Assembly (NCBI RefSeq): GCF_002216775.1
Contig: NZ_CP022315.1
Location: 620,001-684,000, forward strand
Length of the DNA stretch: 64,000 nt
Source of the DNA: Virgibacillus phasianinus
GTDB lineage: Bacteria; Bacillota; Bacilli; Bacillales; Amphibacillaceae
Reading direction: 5' to 3'
A model generated the notes under the pieces. That model searched no databases, was not told the origin of the DNA, and was given only the letters and a program-made list of their open reading frames with translations. The stretch's first letter is position 1. Each line of letters starts with the position of its first letter. Below are positions 19,279 through 28,041 of the stretch, one piece after another. The position numbers were made by a program, and so were the translations under genes.

Positions 19279-20721
19279 TTAATAATCGCGAAAGGAGTAC
19301 CAATCGGCGATTTCCATGGCATCATCCACTGACAGATCTTTTATTTTATAATGCGTACCAGCGCCAAATGATGAAACAATTGATGCCTTCAGCGTTGCTA
19401 CTGATGCCCGTTTTTGCAGCCAGTATTGTTTACTTTCAAAGGACTGAATGCGTTTATGAAAAAGGATTATTGTTTTACGGTTAATTACCCTGGATCGTAA
19501 TGTAAGCCGTTCACCATCAATCCGAAACCCGGCGTCCTTATAACGTAACAAGCCAATATACATACACAGAAGTAATACGATGATTGGCGCCCATATAAAC
19601 TGTGGAAAGAGAAACAGCATAGCGATAGCTACTAACATCAACAGCATAGATGACCGTACTAAATAAAAGGTTTTTGCCTGTGCGGGGAGCCCCTTAAGTT
19701 TGTTTCTTTCAGATACATATTCTGGTAAGAGTTTAGTAAGAAAGTCATCGACTTCTGTCCGTTTCATAATAGGGAAAAGAATGGTTGAAAAATCCTCCCC
19801 TTTTTGAATTGATCCACCCGCTACTTCTGCATATACTGTGACATATCCAAACGGTTGACGAATAATACTTTCATTAATTCCTACTGCCTGTATCCTTCTT
19901 AGTGGGATGGTAGTCTGTTTCTTCTCAAGCAGCCCTCGTGTTATAAGGAGTTCATCCGGATGCTTGGTAATAGTAAAGTTACCGTACTTTATCATTGTCC
20001 CCGCGATTCCCAGTAACCAAAGCAAAAGAAGCAATGCCAGAACAAGTATTGTTATGATTATAATACTGAAACCGATAATGGTATTGAAGGTATTTTCGTA
20101 ATATGAGTCAGGAATAAATTGATCCAAGTCAGAGAATACAACAGAAAAAATAATAAAGATAATCCCAATACTGCCGGATGTTGTTCCCGCAACAAATAAA
20201 CGTCTTTTTGTGATTGTTTCGGATGGAAAGTCCTGTTCCATTTGTTCGGCATCCGCACTCTCTATTGTGGCTGCTTTTTTAGCTGTCTTTAATTCTTCTC
20301 TAAGCGCCTCGCCAGTTTTAAGCTTTACTGCTTTAAGTGATGCCTCGGAGCCCATGCCGCTTCCCGCTGTTTCAATATTAACTTTCACAAGCTTGAACAA
20401 GCGATGAACAACATTTTGCGTCAGGTCAATCGACTGGATGCGGTTTTTTGAGATATAGCGTTTTCTACGGATGATGATTCCGTGCTCAATCCGTAATTCC
20501 TCATCCTCAACACGATATGTATACCGGTACCAAGACAGGATGCCGAAACTTAGCGCTATTATGACCAGTGCACTGCCACCAATAATAAAGTAAGCCATTC
20601 CCTCTTCTTTAAAGGCAAAAAAACCTACCCCTATAGTAAAAATTAATTCTTTAAACATTTTTACTATGGTAAAAAGTATTGCCGCCGGATGGAGCCGCCG
20701 CTTCTCAGACATCATCTTCAT
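19279..20721 (-). CDS. Membrane protein with PH-like (bPH2/DUF304) domains, YdbT-like
   Basis: A 480-aa membrane protein with two N-terminal transmembrane segments, a bPH2 domain (RYISKNRIQSIDLTQNVVHRLF), further membrane segments near 180-240, a second bPH2 region (LLITRGLLEKKQTTIPLRRIQAV), and two C-terminal segments followed by a third PH-like stretch. It overlaps the ydbS-like gene by 17 bp and is its operon partner. In Bacillus the ydbST pair has been linked to bacteriocin resistance; the mechanism is not known. Confidence 0.9.
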   Translation of the reverse strand: MKMMSEKRRLHPAAILFTIVKMFKELIFTIGVGFFAFKEEGMAYFIIGGSALVIIALSFGILSWYRYTYRVEDEELRIEHGIIIRRKRYISKNRIQSIDLTQNVVHRLFKLVKVNIETAGSGMGSEASLKAVKLKTGEALREELKTAKKAATIESADAEQMEQDFPSETITKRRLFVAGTTSGSIGIIFIIFSVVFSDLDQFIPDSYYENTFNTIIGFSIIIITILVLALLLLLWLLGIAGTMIKYGNFTITKHPDELLITRGLLEKKQTTIPLRRIQAVGINESIIRQPFGYVTVYAEVAGGSIQKGEDFSTILFPIMKRTEVDDFLTKLLPEYVSERNKLKGLPAQAKTFYLVRSSMLLMLVAIAMLFLFPQFIWAPIIVLLLCMYIGLLRYKDAGFRIDGERLTLRSRVINRKTIILFHKRIQSFESKQYWLQKRASVATLKASIVSSFGAGTHYKIKDLSVDDAMEIADWYSFRDY

Positions 20722-21184
20722 CCACCCTCGCTAATGCAGAAATCCGGTCACGGAGACTAGAAGCATCCTCCTCTAGTAATGCTGGTATTTCATGTGTTGT
20801 TGCAGCCGTAGAAATTGTCACACTGGCAAGCTGATACTTCTTGAGTATTGGCCCCTGCTTCGTATCAACATGTTGCACCCGAATCATTGGCACAAGTGTA
20901 CGTGAAATAATTAAAATACCATGTTGAATATAAATTTCCTGTTCAAATATTTCATAGCGCCAACGCTTCCATCTAACCTTAGGCAGCAAATTAACAAACA
21001 CATAATGCAGAATACCACATAGCAAGATGCTAATTGCCACGTACCAAAGCGGAAAGTCAAAAATAATTGATAATACAAGTCCAGCAGCAGTGGACAGCCA
21101 TAAAATCAGCATGTATAAAATTGCAGTTATTTTCCATGTCTTGATCGCATCGTCAGCAATTGTATGTATTGGTGGTTGCCGCAT
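20705..21184 (-). CDS. PH-like (bPH2/DUF304) membrane protein, YdbS-like
   Basis: A 159-aa protein with two transmembrane segments (~17-65) followed by one bPH2 domain (IYIQHGILIISRTLVPMIRVQ). It is the first gene of a two-gene operon with the YdbT-like protein and lies downstream of cshA behind a terminator. Confidence 0.9.
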   Translation of the reverse strand: MRQPPIHTIADDAIKTWKITAILYMLILWLSTAAGLVLSIIFDFPLWYVAISILLCGILHYVFVNLLPKVRWKRWRYEIFEQEIYIQHGILIISRTLVPMIRVQHVDTKQGPILKKYQLASVTISTAATTHEIPALLEEDASSLRDRISALARVDEDDV

Positions 21185-21281
21185 GATTTTCCTCCTTTTC
21201 TTTCCAAGTTCTATAATCTATACGAATCACCATAGAAAAAAGTGTCACGTCTGGGGGCAACCCGTAATTTTAAAGATTAAA

Positions 21282-21318
21282 AAAAGCTCCTTTTGCGCTA
21301 AGGAGCTTTTGGTGTCTA
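21282..21318 (-). terminator. Terminator of cshA
   Basis: The minus strand reads AAAGCTCCTT, a short loop and AAGGAGCTTTTTTT. It separates cshA from ydbS. Confidence 0.88.
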
Positions 21319-21340
21319 TTATTTAGTCACTAATGTAATA

Positions 21341-22837
21341 TTAGTCGCGGTTTCTGCGTTTTTGAAAGTTCCCTTTACGATTATTGCGTCCGCCTTGATT
21401 ACGACCACCCTGGTTGCGTCCACCTTGGTTATTACGGCCGCCTTGATTGCGTTGCCCGTAATTACGCTTATTCCGGCGATTATTATCTTTTCCACCACGT
21501 TGATGTGCTTTTTTAACACTGATCGGTTGCACGGATGAAATTCGAACTGGAATATCTCTTCGCTCTTTAGTCAGCATTTTTAGCGCAGCTGCAATAACGG
21601 AAATTGAATCATGATCCTGCAACAACTCATTGGCTGTTTCATGATATGACTTTAAATCATTTTTCTCAATTGTCTTCATTAATTTCTCAACAGTTACTTG
21701 TTGTTGTCCGCGTTGCGCGTCCTGATTAGTAGGTGGCATAAGTCGCTTCATTTTACTCTTTGTAACTTTTTCAATTAAATGAAGATGCGCCATTTCCCTT
21801 GGTGTAATGAATGAGATAGCTTCACCTGTACGTCCAGCACGGCCAGTACGACCTATACGGTGAACATAGCTTTCCGGATCCTGTGGAATATCAAAATTAT
21901 ATACATGGGAAACGCCTGATATATCCAGACCGCGTGCCGCCACGTCTGTCGCAACGAGGATCTCAATACGGCCGTTTTTAAATTTATTTAAAACCGACAT
22001 ACGCTTACCTTGAGTCAGATCACCATGAATACCTTCAGATCGGAAACCTCTAGCCTGCAGGCCTTCAGAAATTTCATCTACCCGTTTTTTGGTACGACTG
22101 AAAACAATCGCAAGGGTAGGAGCATTAATATCAATATGATTGCTCAAAGTATCAAATTTCAACCGTTCTGGAACTTCAACAAAATATTGATCAATATTTT
22201 CTACTGTCATTTCTTTCGCTTTTACTTTTACTTCTACTGGAGATTTCATTAATGTGTTTGCAATCTCACGAATTTCTTTTGGCATCGTTGCTGAAAACAG
22301 CAATGTCTGGCGATCTTCCGGAATACCTTTAAGAATGTCACGAATATCATCAATGAATCCCATATTTAACATTTCATCTGCTTCATCTAAAACTGCAGTT
22401 TGAACGTTATTAATTTTGATTGTTTTTCTGCGCATATGGTCCAATAAGCGTCCTGGAGTCGCTACTACAATATGTGGTCCGTCTTTCAATGCACGGATTT
22501 GACGATCCATGTGCTGACCACCATATACAGGCAGTGTACGAATTCCTTTAAATTTACCCAAGCGATTAATTTCTTCGCCAACTTGAATAGCGAGTTCCCG
22601 TGTTGGTGCCACCACAAGGCCTTGAATCGTTTTCGCTGATTTATCAATTTTTTCGATCATCGGAATTCCAAATGCTGCTGTTTTACCTGTCCCTGTTTGA
22701 GCTTGTCCAATTACATCTTTCCCCTGCATCGCAAGTGGAATTGTTTCTGCTTGAATTGGTGTCGCTTCTTCAAATCCCATTTTTTCCAAAGCCTTCATAA
22801 TGGGACTTGATATACTTAATTCTTTAAATGTTGTCAC
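21341..22837 (-). CDS. cshA: DEAD-box RNA helicase CshA
   Basis: A 498-aa helicase. The motifs are AQTGTGKT (Walker A), [17 protein letters not shown] and [12 protein letters not shown]-terminal CshA dimerisation/RNA-binding region follows (~385-445) and then a basic tail of GGRNQGGRN repeats. In Bacillus and Staphylococcus CshA works in ribosome biogenesis, cold growth and RNA decay with the degradosome. The leader carries a terminator-like hairpin (22879-22911). Confidence 0.95.
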   Translation of the reverse strand: MTTFKELSISSPIMKALEKMGFEEATPIQAETIPLAMQGKDVIGQAQTGTGKTAAFGIPMIEKIDKSAKTIQGLVVAPTRELAIQVGEEINRLGKFKGIRTLPVYGGQHMDRQIRALKDGPHIVVATPGRLLDHMRRKTIKINNVQTAVLDEADEMLNMGFIDDIRDILKGIPEDRQTLLFSATMPKEIREIANTLMKSPVEVKVKAKEMTVENIDQYFVEVPERLKFDTLSNHIDINAPTLAIVFSRTKKRVDEISEGLQARGFRSEGIHGDLTQGKRMSVLNKFKNGRIEILVATDVAARGLDISGVSHVYNFDIPQDPESYVHRIGRTGRAGRTGEAISFITPREMAHLHLIEKVTKSKMKRLMPPTNQDAQRGQQQVTVEKLMKTIEKNDLKSYHETANELLQDHDSISVIAAALKMLTKERRDIPVRISSVQPISVKKAHQRGGKDNNRRNKRNYGQRNQGGRNNQGGRNQGGRNQGGRNNRKGNFQKRRNRD

Positions 22838-22878
22838 CTAATAGTCTACTCCTTTTTTCCTCAAAAATTTATTCGCAC

Positions 22879-22911
22879 AAAAAAGGCATCCCCCATTCAT
22901 GGAAAGAGGCC
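22879..22911 (-). promoter_or_regulatory. Terminator-like hairpin in the cshA leader
   Basis: On the minus strand GGCCTCTTTCCAT, GAA, ATGGGGGATGCC is followed by TTTTTT. It lies about 40 bp ahead of cshA with no minus-strand gene upstream, so it can only act inside the cshA leader. An attenuator is inferred. Confidence 0.5.
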
Positions 22912-23120
22912 TCACTTTTATTAATTCATGCACTAAATAATAGTTCTTATATCATAACATACAACACATAAAGTAATCCACTGTCAAAAAGATACTTTAA
23001 TGATTTTTTATCATCAGCATGATAAACTGTGATAAAGTGAAACTCAACTTAACAGGGGTTATTTACTTGTTAATGCGATAAATTGTTTGTTATGAACATA
23101 AAAGTAAAAGGAGGGCTCTA

Positions 23121-24026
23121 ATGCGTATGCCTCCGTTCAACCCATACTTTGCGGTTGTCATCGGCGTTTTCGCTGTTTCCACGTCTGCGATTTTAGTTAA
23201 GTTGGCTGATGGAGCACCTGCATCCATCATAGCGAATTATCGATTATTATTCGCTGTGCTTATTATGTCACCCATTGTTCTTTTATATTATCGTCATGAA
23301 TTTAAAAAAATACAAAAAAAAGACTGGATTCTAGCCATATTTGCCGGAGTTTTCCTAGCTTTCCATTTCATTCTCTGGTTTGAATCCCTAAATTATACAT
23401 CTGTTGCAAGCTCAGTTGTACTCGTGACTCTCCAGCCAATCTTCGCGTTTCTTGGCACGTATATATTCTTTCGGGAACGGTTTACGGCTGGAGCAGTAAT
23501 CAGTATGGTAATTGCCCTTTTTGGAAGCGTTATAATCAGCTGGGGTGATCTTCAAATTAGTGGAATTGCACTATTTGGAGACATTCTTGCTTTATTAGGT
23601 TCCATGATGGTAACAGCCTATTTTCTAATTGGACAGAATATGAGAAGAAGATTATCCCTAATGACTTATACATTCATCGTCTACGGAATCAGTTCAATAA
23701 CACTCATCATTTATAATGCGAGCCTGGGTTACTCTTTTGTCGGTTACCCCGCCAACTATTGGTGGATTTTCATTCTGTTAGCTATTATTCCAACCTTCTT
23801 AGGTCACACCATGTTCAATTGGGCCCTTAAATGGCTAAGTACGTCCACCATATCAATGGCGATTGTATTTGAACCAATCGGTGCGTCCCTATTAGCCTAT
23901 ATCATCCTGAACGAAGTTGTCACTTGGTCACAGTGGCTTGGTGGAACAATCGTGTTATTCGGTCTCTTTCTCTTTATCATGAGCACTACCAAGAAGCGAA
24001 AGGTTACAATTTCTCATAAAAAATAA
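23121..24026 (+). CDS. EamA/DMT family transporter
   Basis: A 301-aa inner-membrane protein with ten predicted hydrophobic segments and two EamA repeats. PAS-IIANYRLLFAVLIMSP is typical of the first and TISMAIVFEPIGASLLAYIILNE of the second. Substrate unknown (drug/metabolite exporter superfamily). AAAAGGAGGG lies before the ATG. Divergent from cshA; DegV follows on the same strand. Confidence 0.88.
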   Translation: MRMPPFNPYFAVVIGVFAVSTSAILVKLADGAPASIIANYRLLFAVLIMSPIVLLYYRHEFKKIQKKDWILAIFAGVFLAFHFILWFESLNYTSVASSVVLVTLQPIFAFLGTYIFFRERFTAGAVISMVIALFGSVIISWGDLQISGIALFGDILALLGSMMVTAYFLIGQNMRRRLSLMTYTFIVYGISSITLIIYNASLGYSFVGYPANYWWIFILLAIIPTFLGHTMFNWALKWLSTSTISMAIVFEPIGASLLAYIILNEVVTWSQWLGGTIVLFGLFLFIMSTTKKRKVTISHKK

Positions 24027-24036
24027 AGATATTACC

Positions 24037-24061
24037 TAGTATACCAGTAACTGGTATACTA
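24037..24061. promoter_or_regulatory. 25-bp perfect palindrome upstream of degV
   Basis: TAGTATACCAG-taa-CTGGTATACTA, 11-bp perfect arms. It begins 11 bp after the EamA gene and lies 30 bp before degV. There is no T-run, so it looks like an operator for a dimeric repressor (TetR or GntR type) rather than a terminator. The regulator is unknown. Confidence 0.6.
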
Positions 24062-24090
24062 GAACCAAATCTAAGTAAGAAGGTGATGGC

Positions 24091-24942
24091 ATGCGTATCC
24101 AACTAATGACAGACGGTGGAGCCGATCTTCCAGCACGATTAACCGAAACACTGGATATTATCATTGTACCACTGTATTTACATTTTAAAGATCAGCAATA
24201 TATCAGTGGTGTAACCTTGAGCCTTCAAGAGTTTTACCAAAAAGTCAAAGTTTCTGATGAGTTGCCAAGGTCCTCAGCTCCAAGTCCCAATGACTTTTAT
24301 GAGGCATATAAAAAAGTTGATCCTGCCACACCAATCATTAATCTTAGCCTTACAAAAGGGTTAAGTTCAACCTATGAGAATGCGGTAGCTGCAAAAGAAA
24401 TGCTGCTTGAAGAAGAACCAGCACGCCAAATAGCCGTCATCAATACGAAAACAGCTACATGCGGTCTTGCCCTGTTCCTTTATGAGGCAAATGATAAGAT
24501 TAGGCAAGGCTATACATTTGACCAATTAACCGCACATTTGACGCAGTGTTCAGAAAAAGTAATAACACTTGTCGCCTTAAAAACGCTTGACAATGTGATA
24601 AAGGGCGGCAGGCTTGATAAAGTACGCGGTGCAATTGCGAAGACACTTAACATCAAAGTATTAATGCGCAATAGTGAAGAAGGGGCTCTTGAAGTAGCAG
24701 AGAAAGTTCGTGGAGATAAGAAAACAATCCGGCGCTTGATTGAACAAATTGGAGAATACACGAAAGACTTTGAAGAAAAGACCATTGTTATGTCACATTC
24801 CAATGCGGAATCACGCGCTAAAGGGATATTGGAAGATATCATGAACCGGTACAAATTTAAGGATTCTTATTTAATGGATATGGGCCCGCTCATTTCCACC
24901 TATGCGGGTGAGGGTGGCATTGTGTTATCCTTCTATAAATGA
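24091..24942 (+). CDS. DegV family fatty-acid-binding protein
   Basis: A 283-aa DegV protein. The N-terminal domain has TDGGADLPARL and SSAPSPNDFYEAY and the C-terminal domain has IKGGRLDKVRGAIAK and the Thr/His lipid-binding region (MSHSNAESRA, STYAGEGGIVLSFY). Family members such as FakB present fatty acids to the kinase FakA. AAGAAGGTGATGGC precedes the ATG. Confidence 0.93.
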   Translation: MRIQLMTDGGADLPARLTETLDIIIVPLYLHFKDQQYISGVTLSLQEFYQKVKVSDELPRSSAPSPNDFYEAYKKVDPATPIINLSLTKGLSSTYENAVAAKEMLLEEEPARQIAVINTKTATCGLALFLYEANDKIRQGYTFDQLTAHLTQCSEKVITLVALKTLDNVIKGGRLDKVRGAIAKTLNIKVLMRNSEEGALEVAEKVRGDKKTIRRLIEQIGEYTKDFEEKTIVMSHSNAESRAKGILEDIMNRYKFKDSYLMDMGPLISTYAGEGGIVLSFYK

Positions 24943-24948
24943 GCAAAA

Positions 24949-24978
24949 GGAGTGTGCTATGTTTACCAGCATACTCCT
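24949..24978. terminator. Bidirectional hairpin between degV and the esterase gene
   Basis: AGGAGTGTGCT and AGCATACTCCT pair with one G-U; weak T-rich tails occur on both sides. It lies between convergent genes. Confidence 0.6.
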
Positions 24979-24982
24979 CTTA

Positions 24983-25684
24983 TTATGGGTTCGCCACTTG
25001 TTTGGATAAAAAGTTATAAATCATCAGATTCAATGTGTCCTTATCTTCTCCAAGGCAAATTAAATGCCTGGAACGTTCAAAAAAAACAACTTCCTTCTCT
25101 TTTGAATTAATTTCTTTATCCAGGAAATAGGCCGTTTTATATGGCACCATTCCATCCTTCTGCCCCTGTGCAATTAACACATCCGAATCGACCTCTTTTA
25201 AATATGGTTTTGTGAATTTAACCAGCTTCAGAAATTCCAAATTCGCTTTAAGTGGTACTGCTCCGAGCTTTTTTCTGTAATGGATATACAGTTTGTTCTT
25301 TTTAATATTTCCTTTTAATCCATCCGCACATACCTGTCTGATGTCAATCACAATCTGTTTTAAAGATAAGTACTTTCTTGCTGAAGCTAATAGAACAAGT
25401 TTATCCACTTTATATTTTGCTGCTAGATACGATGCAATCATTCCACCCATCGAAAATCCAATTAAGTAAACTTCATCATATTTGTCCAGTAACTGTTTTA
25501 ATGCGTTTTCAGCTGCGTTAATCCATTTTTTATGTGAAACATTTTTAAGTGCCAGCTTTCTTCCATGTCCTGGTAATGTTGGTACTTCTATATGCCAATT
25601 TGTTTCTTCTTTTAAAAAGTTTGATAACGGCTCAATTTCATAAGGGCCACCAGTATATCCGTGGATAAGCAGGCATGCAATCAT
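24983..25684 (-). CDS. Alpha/beta hydrolase, carboxylesterase/monoacylglycerol lipase-like
   Basis: A 233-aa hydrolase of the Est30/YvaK type. The oxyanion region is LLIHGYTGGPYEI, the nucleophile Ser is in GFSMGGM, the Asp in AQGQKDGMVP and the His in ERSRHLICLGED. It probably cleaves short acyl esters in the cytoplasm. The physiological substrate is unknown. Confidence 0.9.
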   Translation of the reverse strand: MIACLLIHGYTGGPYEIEPLSNFLKEETNWHIEVPTLPGHGRKLALKNVSHKKWINAAENALKQLLDKYDEVYLIGFSMGGMIASYLAAKYKVDKLVLLASARKYLSLKQIVIDIRQVCADGLKGNIKKNKLYIHYRKKLGAVPLKANLEFLKLVKFTKPYLKEVDSDVLIAQGQKDGMVPYKTAYFLDKEINSKEKEVVFFERSRHLICLGEDKDTLNLMIYNFLSKQVANP

Positions 25685-25794
25685 AGAAATTCTCCTTTCC
25701 TATACTTATTTATCCCAATTCTGGGCAGCCTATTACAATATTTTGGAGCTTTCCATTCCCAGGATTGGGTTGTTTTACAAAATGCTTTTTCATG

Positions 25795-25836
25795 AAAAAA
25801 AGCCGATGATTAAACCCGAAGTAAACATCCGCTTTT
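25795..25836 (-). terminator. Terminator of the YppG-like gene
   Basis: Minus strand AAAAGCGGATG with CATCGGCTTTTTTT (one mismatch in the stem). Confidence 0.65.
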
Positions 25837-25848
25837 CCTCTCGTTTCC

Positions 25849-26208
25849 CTATTTAAGACTCTTCATAATGGATCCAAATTGCTTTACCATTGGCGTAATC
25901 TGCTTAAAGGTGTTTGCTACCTGCCCTACCGTAGATAACATTTTATCAAAGTCAACATCCCCGTTTTTATCCTTAAATTGATTCAACATGCTGGCTACCT
26001 GCGGGGGCTGATTTACATTCCCGTAGAAGTTCTGTTTTGGCTGCGCATAACTATGCCAGTTACCTGGCTGCTTCGGTTTTGCATAATATTGGTAGGCGGT
26101 GGGATTATATGGTGGTATGTTTGGCTGATGCCACTGCTGATTATAATGTTGTGGACGATTTGGATTATAATTAAACGGCCGCTGATGATAATTTGGCCTA
26201 CTAAACAT
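25849..26208 (-). CDS. YppG-like protein
   Basis: A 119-aa protein with an N-terminal half very rich in Asn, Pro, Tyr, Gln and His (HYNQQWHQPNIPPYNP) and a C-terminal half with the conserved GDVDFDKMLSTVGQVANTFKQI region of the YppG family. The family is found in spore formers and a spore-coat role is only suspected. GAGGTG lies 8 nt before the start; the longer upstream in-frame start has no ribosome binding site. Confidence 0.75.
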   Translation of the reverse strand: MFSRPNYHQRPFNYNPNRPQHYNQQWHQPNIPPYNPTAYQYYAKPKQPGNWHSYAQPKQNFYGNVNQPPQVASMLNQFKDKNGDVDFDKMLSTVGQVANTFKQITPMVKQFGSIMKSLK

Positions 26209-26286
26209 TTGACACACACCTCTTTTACGTCTGTTTCTACCTAGATTATGCAAATTAGAGTATGATGTGCAAATGGCCCATCCACA

Positions 26287-26550
26287 TTACCTTTCATAAT
26301 GGTTACTTAAATCGGCTAAACCTAATTTATTTTTTAATTCACTTTCCCGGAAACCCAGTACTGGATCATCATTTACAAATGTTGCCGGCGTGCCATATAT
26401 TCCATGCTTTTGCATTTCCTTTAAATACCCCAGATTGTCCGAAATGTTCTTCTCTGTATAGTCCAGTCCCCAGCTATTCATCTTTTCTACTAGTTTTTTA
26501 CACTCAGAGCAGTAATTGCATGTATATATAGTCACTTTTTGTTCTATCAT
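26287..26550 (-). CDS. Glutaredoxin-like thiol-disulfide protein
   Basis: An 87-aa thioredoxin-fold protein. The redox motif is in YTCNYCSECKKL (CSEC), followed by a conserved cis-Pro stretch GTPATFVND. It resembles NrdH/glutaredoxin-like proteins of Bacilli. It may reduce protein or bacillithiol disulfides; the partner is not shown by the context. Confidence 0.82.
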   Translation of the reverse strand: MIEQKVTIYTCNYCSECKKLVEKMNSWGLDYTEKNISDNLGYLKEMQKHGIYGTPATFVNDDPVLGFRESELKNKLGLADLSNHYER

Positions 26551-26660
26551 CGATGTCCCCTCCCGAAATAATATATGTATTTTCTATTCCCGCTCTTTTA
26601 CTTATTAAACACATTTATTACTTTAGTATTACAAAGCAATTACAGGAAAATTTAGAAAAA

Positions 26661-26697
26661 AAAATACATCCAGCGTTTTTCTCTCACTGAATGCATG
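26661..26697 (-). terminator. Probable terminator after the MarR gene
   Basis: Minus strand GCATTCAGTG and CGCTGGATGT form a G-U-tolerant stem followed by a long T-run. Confidence 0.6.
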
Positions 26698-26698
26698 T

Positions 26699-27154
26699 TT
26701 ACCCGATAGCTGTCCCCAGTTTTTTCAGAAGGTTAATTGCCTTGATTTTTTCGGCTTTGCTTAATCCTTTTAATGTATCCTCGATTTTTCGCCAATGATC
26801 AGGAAATATTTCATCCAATAAGGCTGTTCCCTTAACAGAAATATAGGCATACGTTACTCTTCCGTCAGTTGGACAGGGTTTTCGGTAGAGAAATTCCTTC
26901 CTTTCTAATTTATTTATTACGTAGGTAATACTTCCACTTGTCAGAAGGATCTTTTCCCCTATTTTTTGCAATGGCTGTTCCCCGCGGTGGTAGAGCAGCT
27001 CCAGAACGGCAAAATCGGTTAGGGTCAGCCCATTGGAACGCATATCAATAGCGACTTCATCCATCATCGCTCTGTATGTTTTTGATAGGACGACGAATAA
27101 TCTCAGTGAGGGATCTTCTTTTTTTATTGAAAAAGAACTGTTTTCTTTATCCAT
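26699..27154 (-). CDS. MarR family transcriptional regulator
   Basis: A 151-aa winged-helix protein. The recognition region is LTSGSITYVINKLERKEFL and the wing has CPTDGRVTYAYIS, close to the OhrR/MhqR side of the family. No conserved redox Cys near the N terminus is seen. It overlaps a small membrane protein gene by 8 bp, so both are in one transcript; it may control them. Confidence 0.9.
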   Translation of the reverse strand: MDKENSSFSIKKEDPSLRLFVVLSKTYRAMMDEVAIDMRSNGLTLTDFAVLELLYHRGEQPLQKIGEKILLTSGSITYVINKLERKEFLYRKPCPTDGRVTYAYISVKGTALLDEIFPDHWRKIEDTLKGLSKAEKIKAINLLKKLGTAIG

Positions 27155-27371
27155 TTAGTCCTTCACCCCTTTTCTGCTTTTTATCAAAGACCAATAAGCC
27201 GATAATAATAACAAAGCTTAACGATAAATATGGATAAATCCCACATAGTGCAACAAGAACTAACAAAAAGAAGCCTAACAACCCATTGCCGTTAATATAG
27301 CCAGTTTGTTTGGATAAGGATGTAATCACCTTGTCTATTTTGGTATGATAAATGAACAAAAATGTGCTCAC
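27147..27371 (-). CDS. Small membrane protein (two TM segments)
   Basis: A 74-aa protein with a short cytoplasmic lead and two hydrophobic segments (GLLGFFLLVLVALCGIYPYL and SLSFVIIIGLLVF), ending in a basic tail. GTG start with a weak AGGT site. It overlaps marR and starts 12 bp after the preceding membrane gene. Not recognised; the family is unknown. Confidence 0.65.
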   Translation of the reverse strand: MSTFLFIYHTKIDKVITSLSKQTGYINGNGLLGFFLLVLVALCGIYPYLSLSFVIIIGLLVFDKKQKRGEGLNG

Positions 27372-27383
27372 ATAAAAAATTAC

Positions 27384-27685
27384 CTAGAAAGGTGTCCAAA
27401 GGGAAAAATTGATTATCTCCTGAATGATAATCGGAATGAACAGCGGGATACTTCCATACCCTGTCCATTTCATAAACGAGTGTTTATACCCCGTTAAATC
27501 CCAGGGAAGTATTTCTAGGATATCTGATAGAAAACGGTCACTAAATAGGATGGCGGCAACTGTTGCATAGATATAAATAGCAAGCGCAACCCCAATATGA
27601 AATACCAAATTAGAGATAAAGGTTGCCACTGTAAGCATCAGCAGCAATGCTCCAACCGATTTAAGAACTAAATCAATGTTTTCAT
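27384..27685 (-). pseudogene. Small membrane protein, 5' end possibly frameshifted
   Basis: The open frame has three hydrophobic segments and ends in SLWTPF. As written it could start only at TTG 27647 or ATG 27638 with poor sites. A much better start exists at 27685: the ATG overlaps the stop of the upstream small gene (TAATG) and AGGA lies 8 nt before it. From that ATG the frame stops after five codons, but adding one A to the A4 run at 27679-27682 would give MKNIDLVLKSVGALL running into the open frame. This is either a one-base loss or a sequence error. Confidence 0.55.
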
Positions 27686-27846
27686 TAAGTAAATCCTAAA
27701 GACTCGATTATAGATTGCTTGCTTCGAATACGTAAAAGGTTTCTTTTGACCAGTTGAATTTCTAAATGCACTATATTTCCTTTGTCGTTTAGCAGATTAT
27801 TTTCACCGATTTCAACGTTCACCATACTAACTTCCATTGCTTTCAT
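27685..27846 (-). CDS. Small hypothetical protein, 53 aa
   Basis: A short ORF from ATG 27846 to TAA 27685 with AGGTGA 6 nt upstream. The protein begins MKAMEVSMVNVEIGENNLL and ends IRSKQSIIESLGFT. It looks like a small soluble beta/alpha protein. Its stop overlaps the ATG of the next membrane gene. It is the first gene of a probable operon with two small membrane proteins and marR. No family recognised. Confidence 0.6.
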   Translation of the reverse strand: MKAMEVSMVNVEIGENNLLNDKGNIVHLEIQLVKRNLLRIRSKQSIIESLGFT

Positions 27847-28041
27847 AGTTATCACCTATTTACTAGAATACTATAGTTACGAGGTGATTTGTTGAATGGT
27901 TTCAGGAATTGAGCAGCGGTGGCTAAAACTTGTATAAGATTACGTGCATTAAAATAAACTTCCTATCTGTAATCGTTCGTCTTTCGAGATAAACATTTTA
28001 TTTATGTCCAGCCTCATTATTTATTTTCCTCTAAATTTGTT

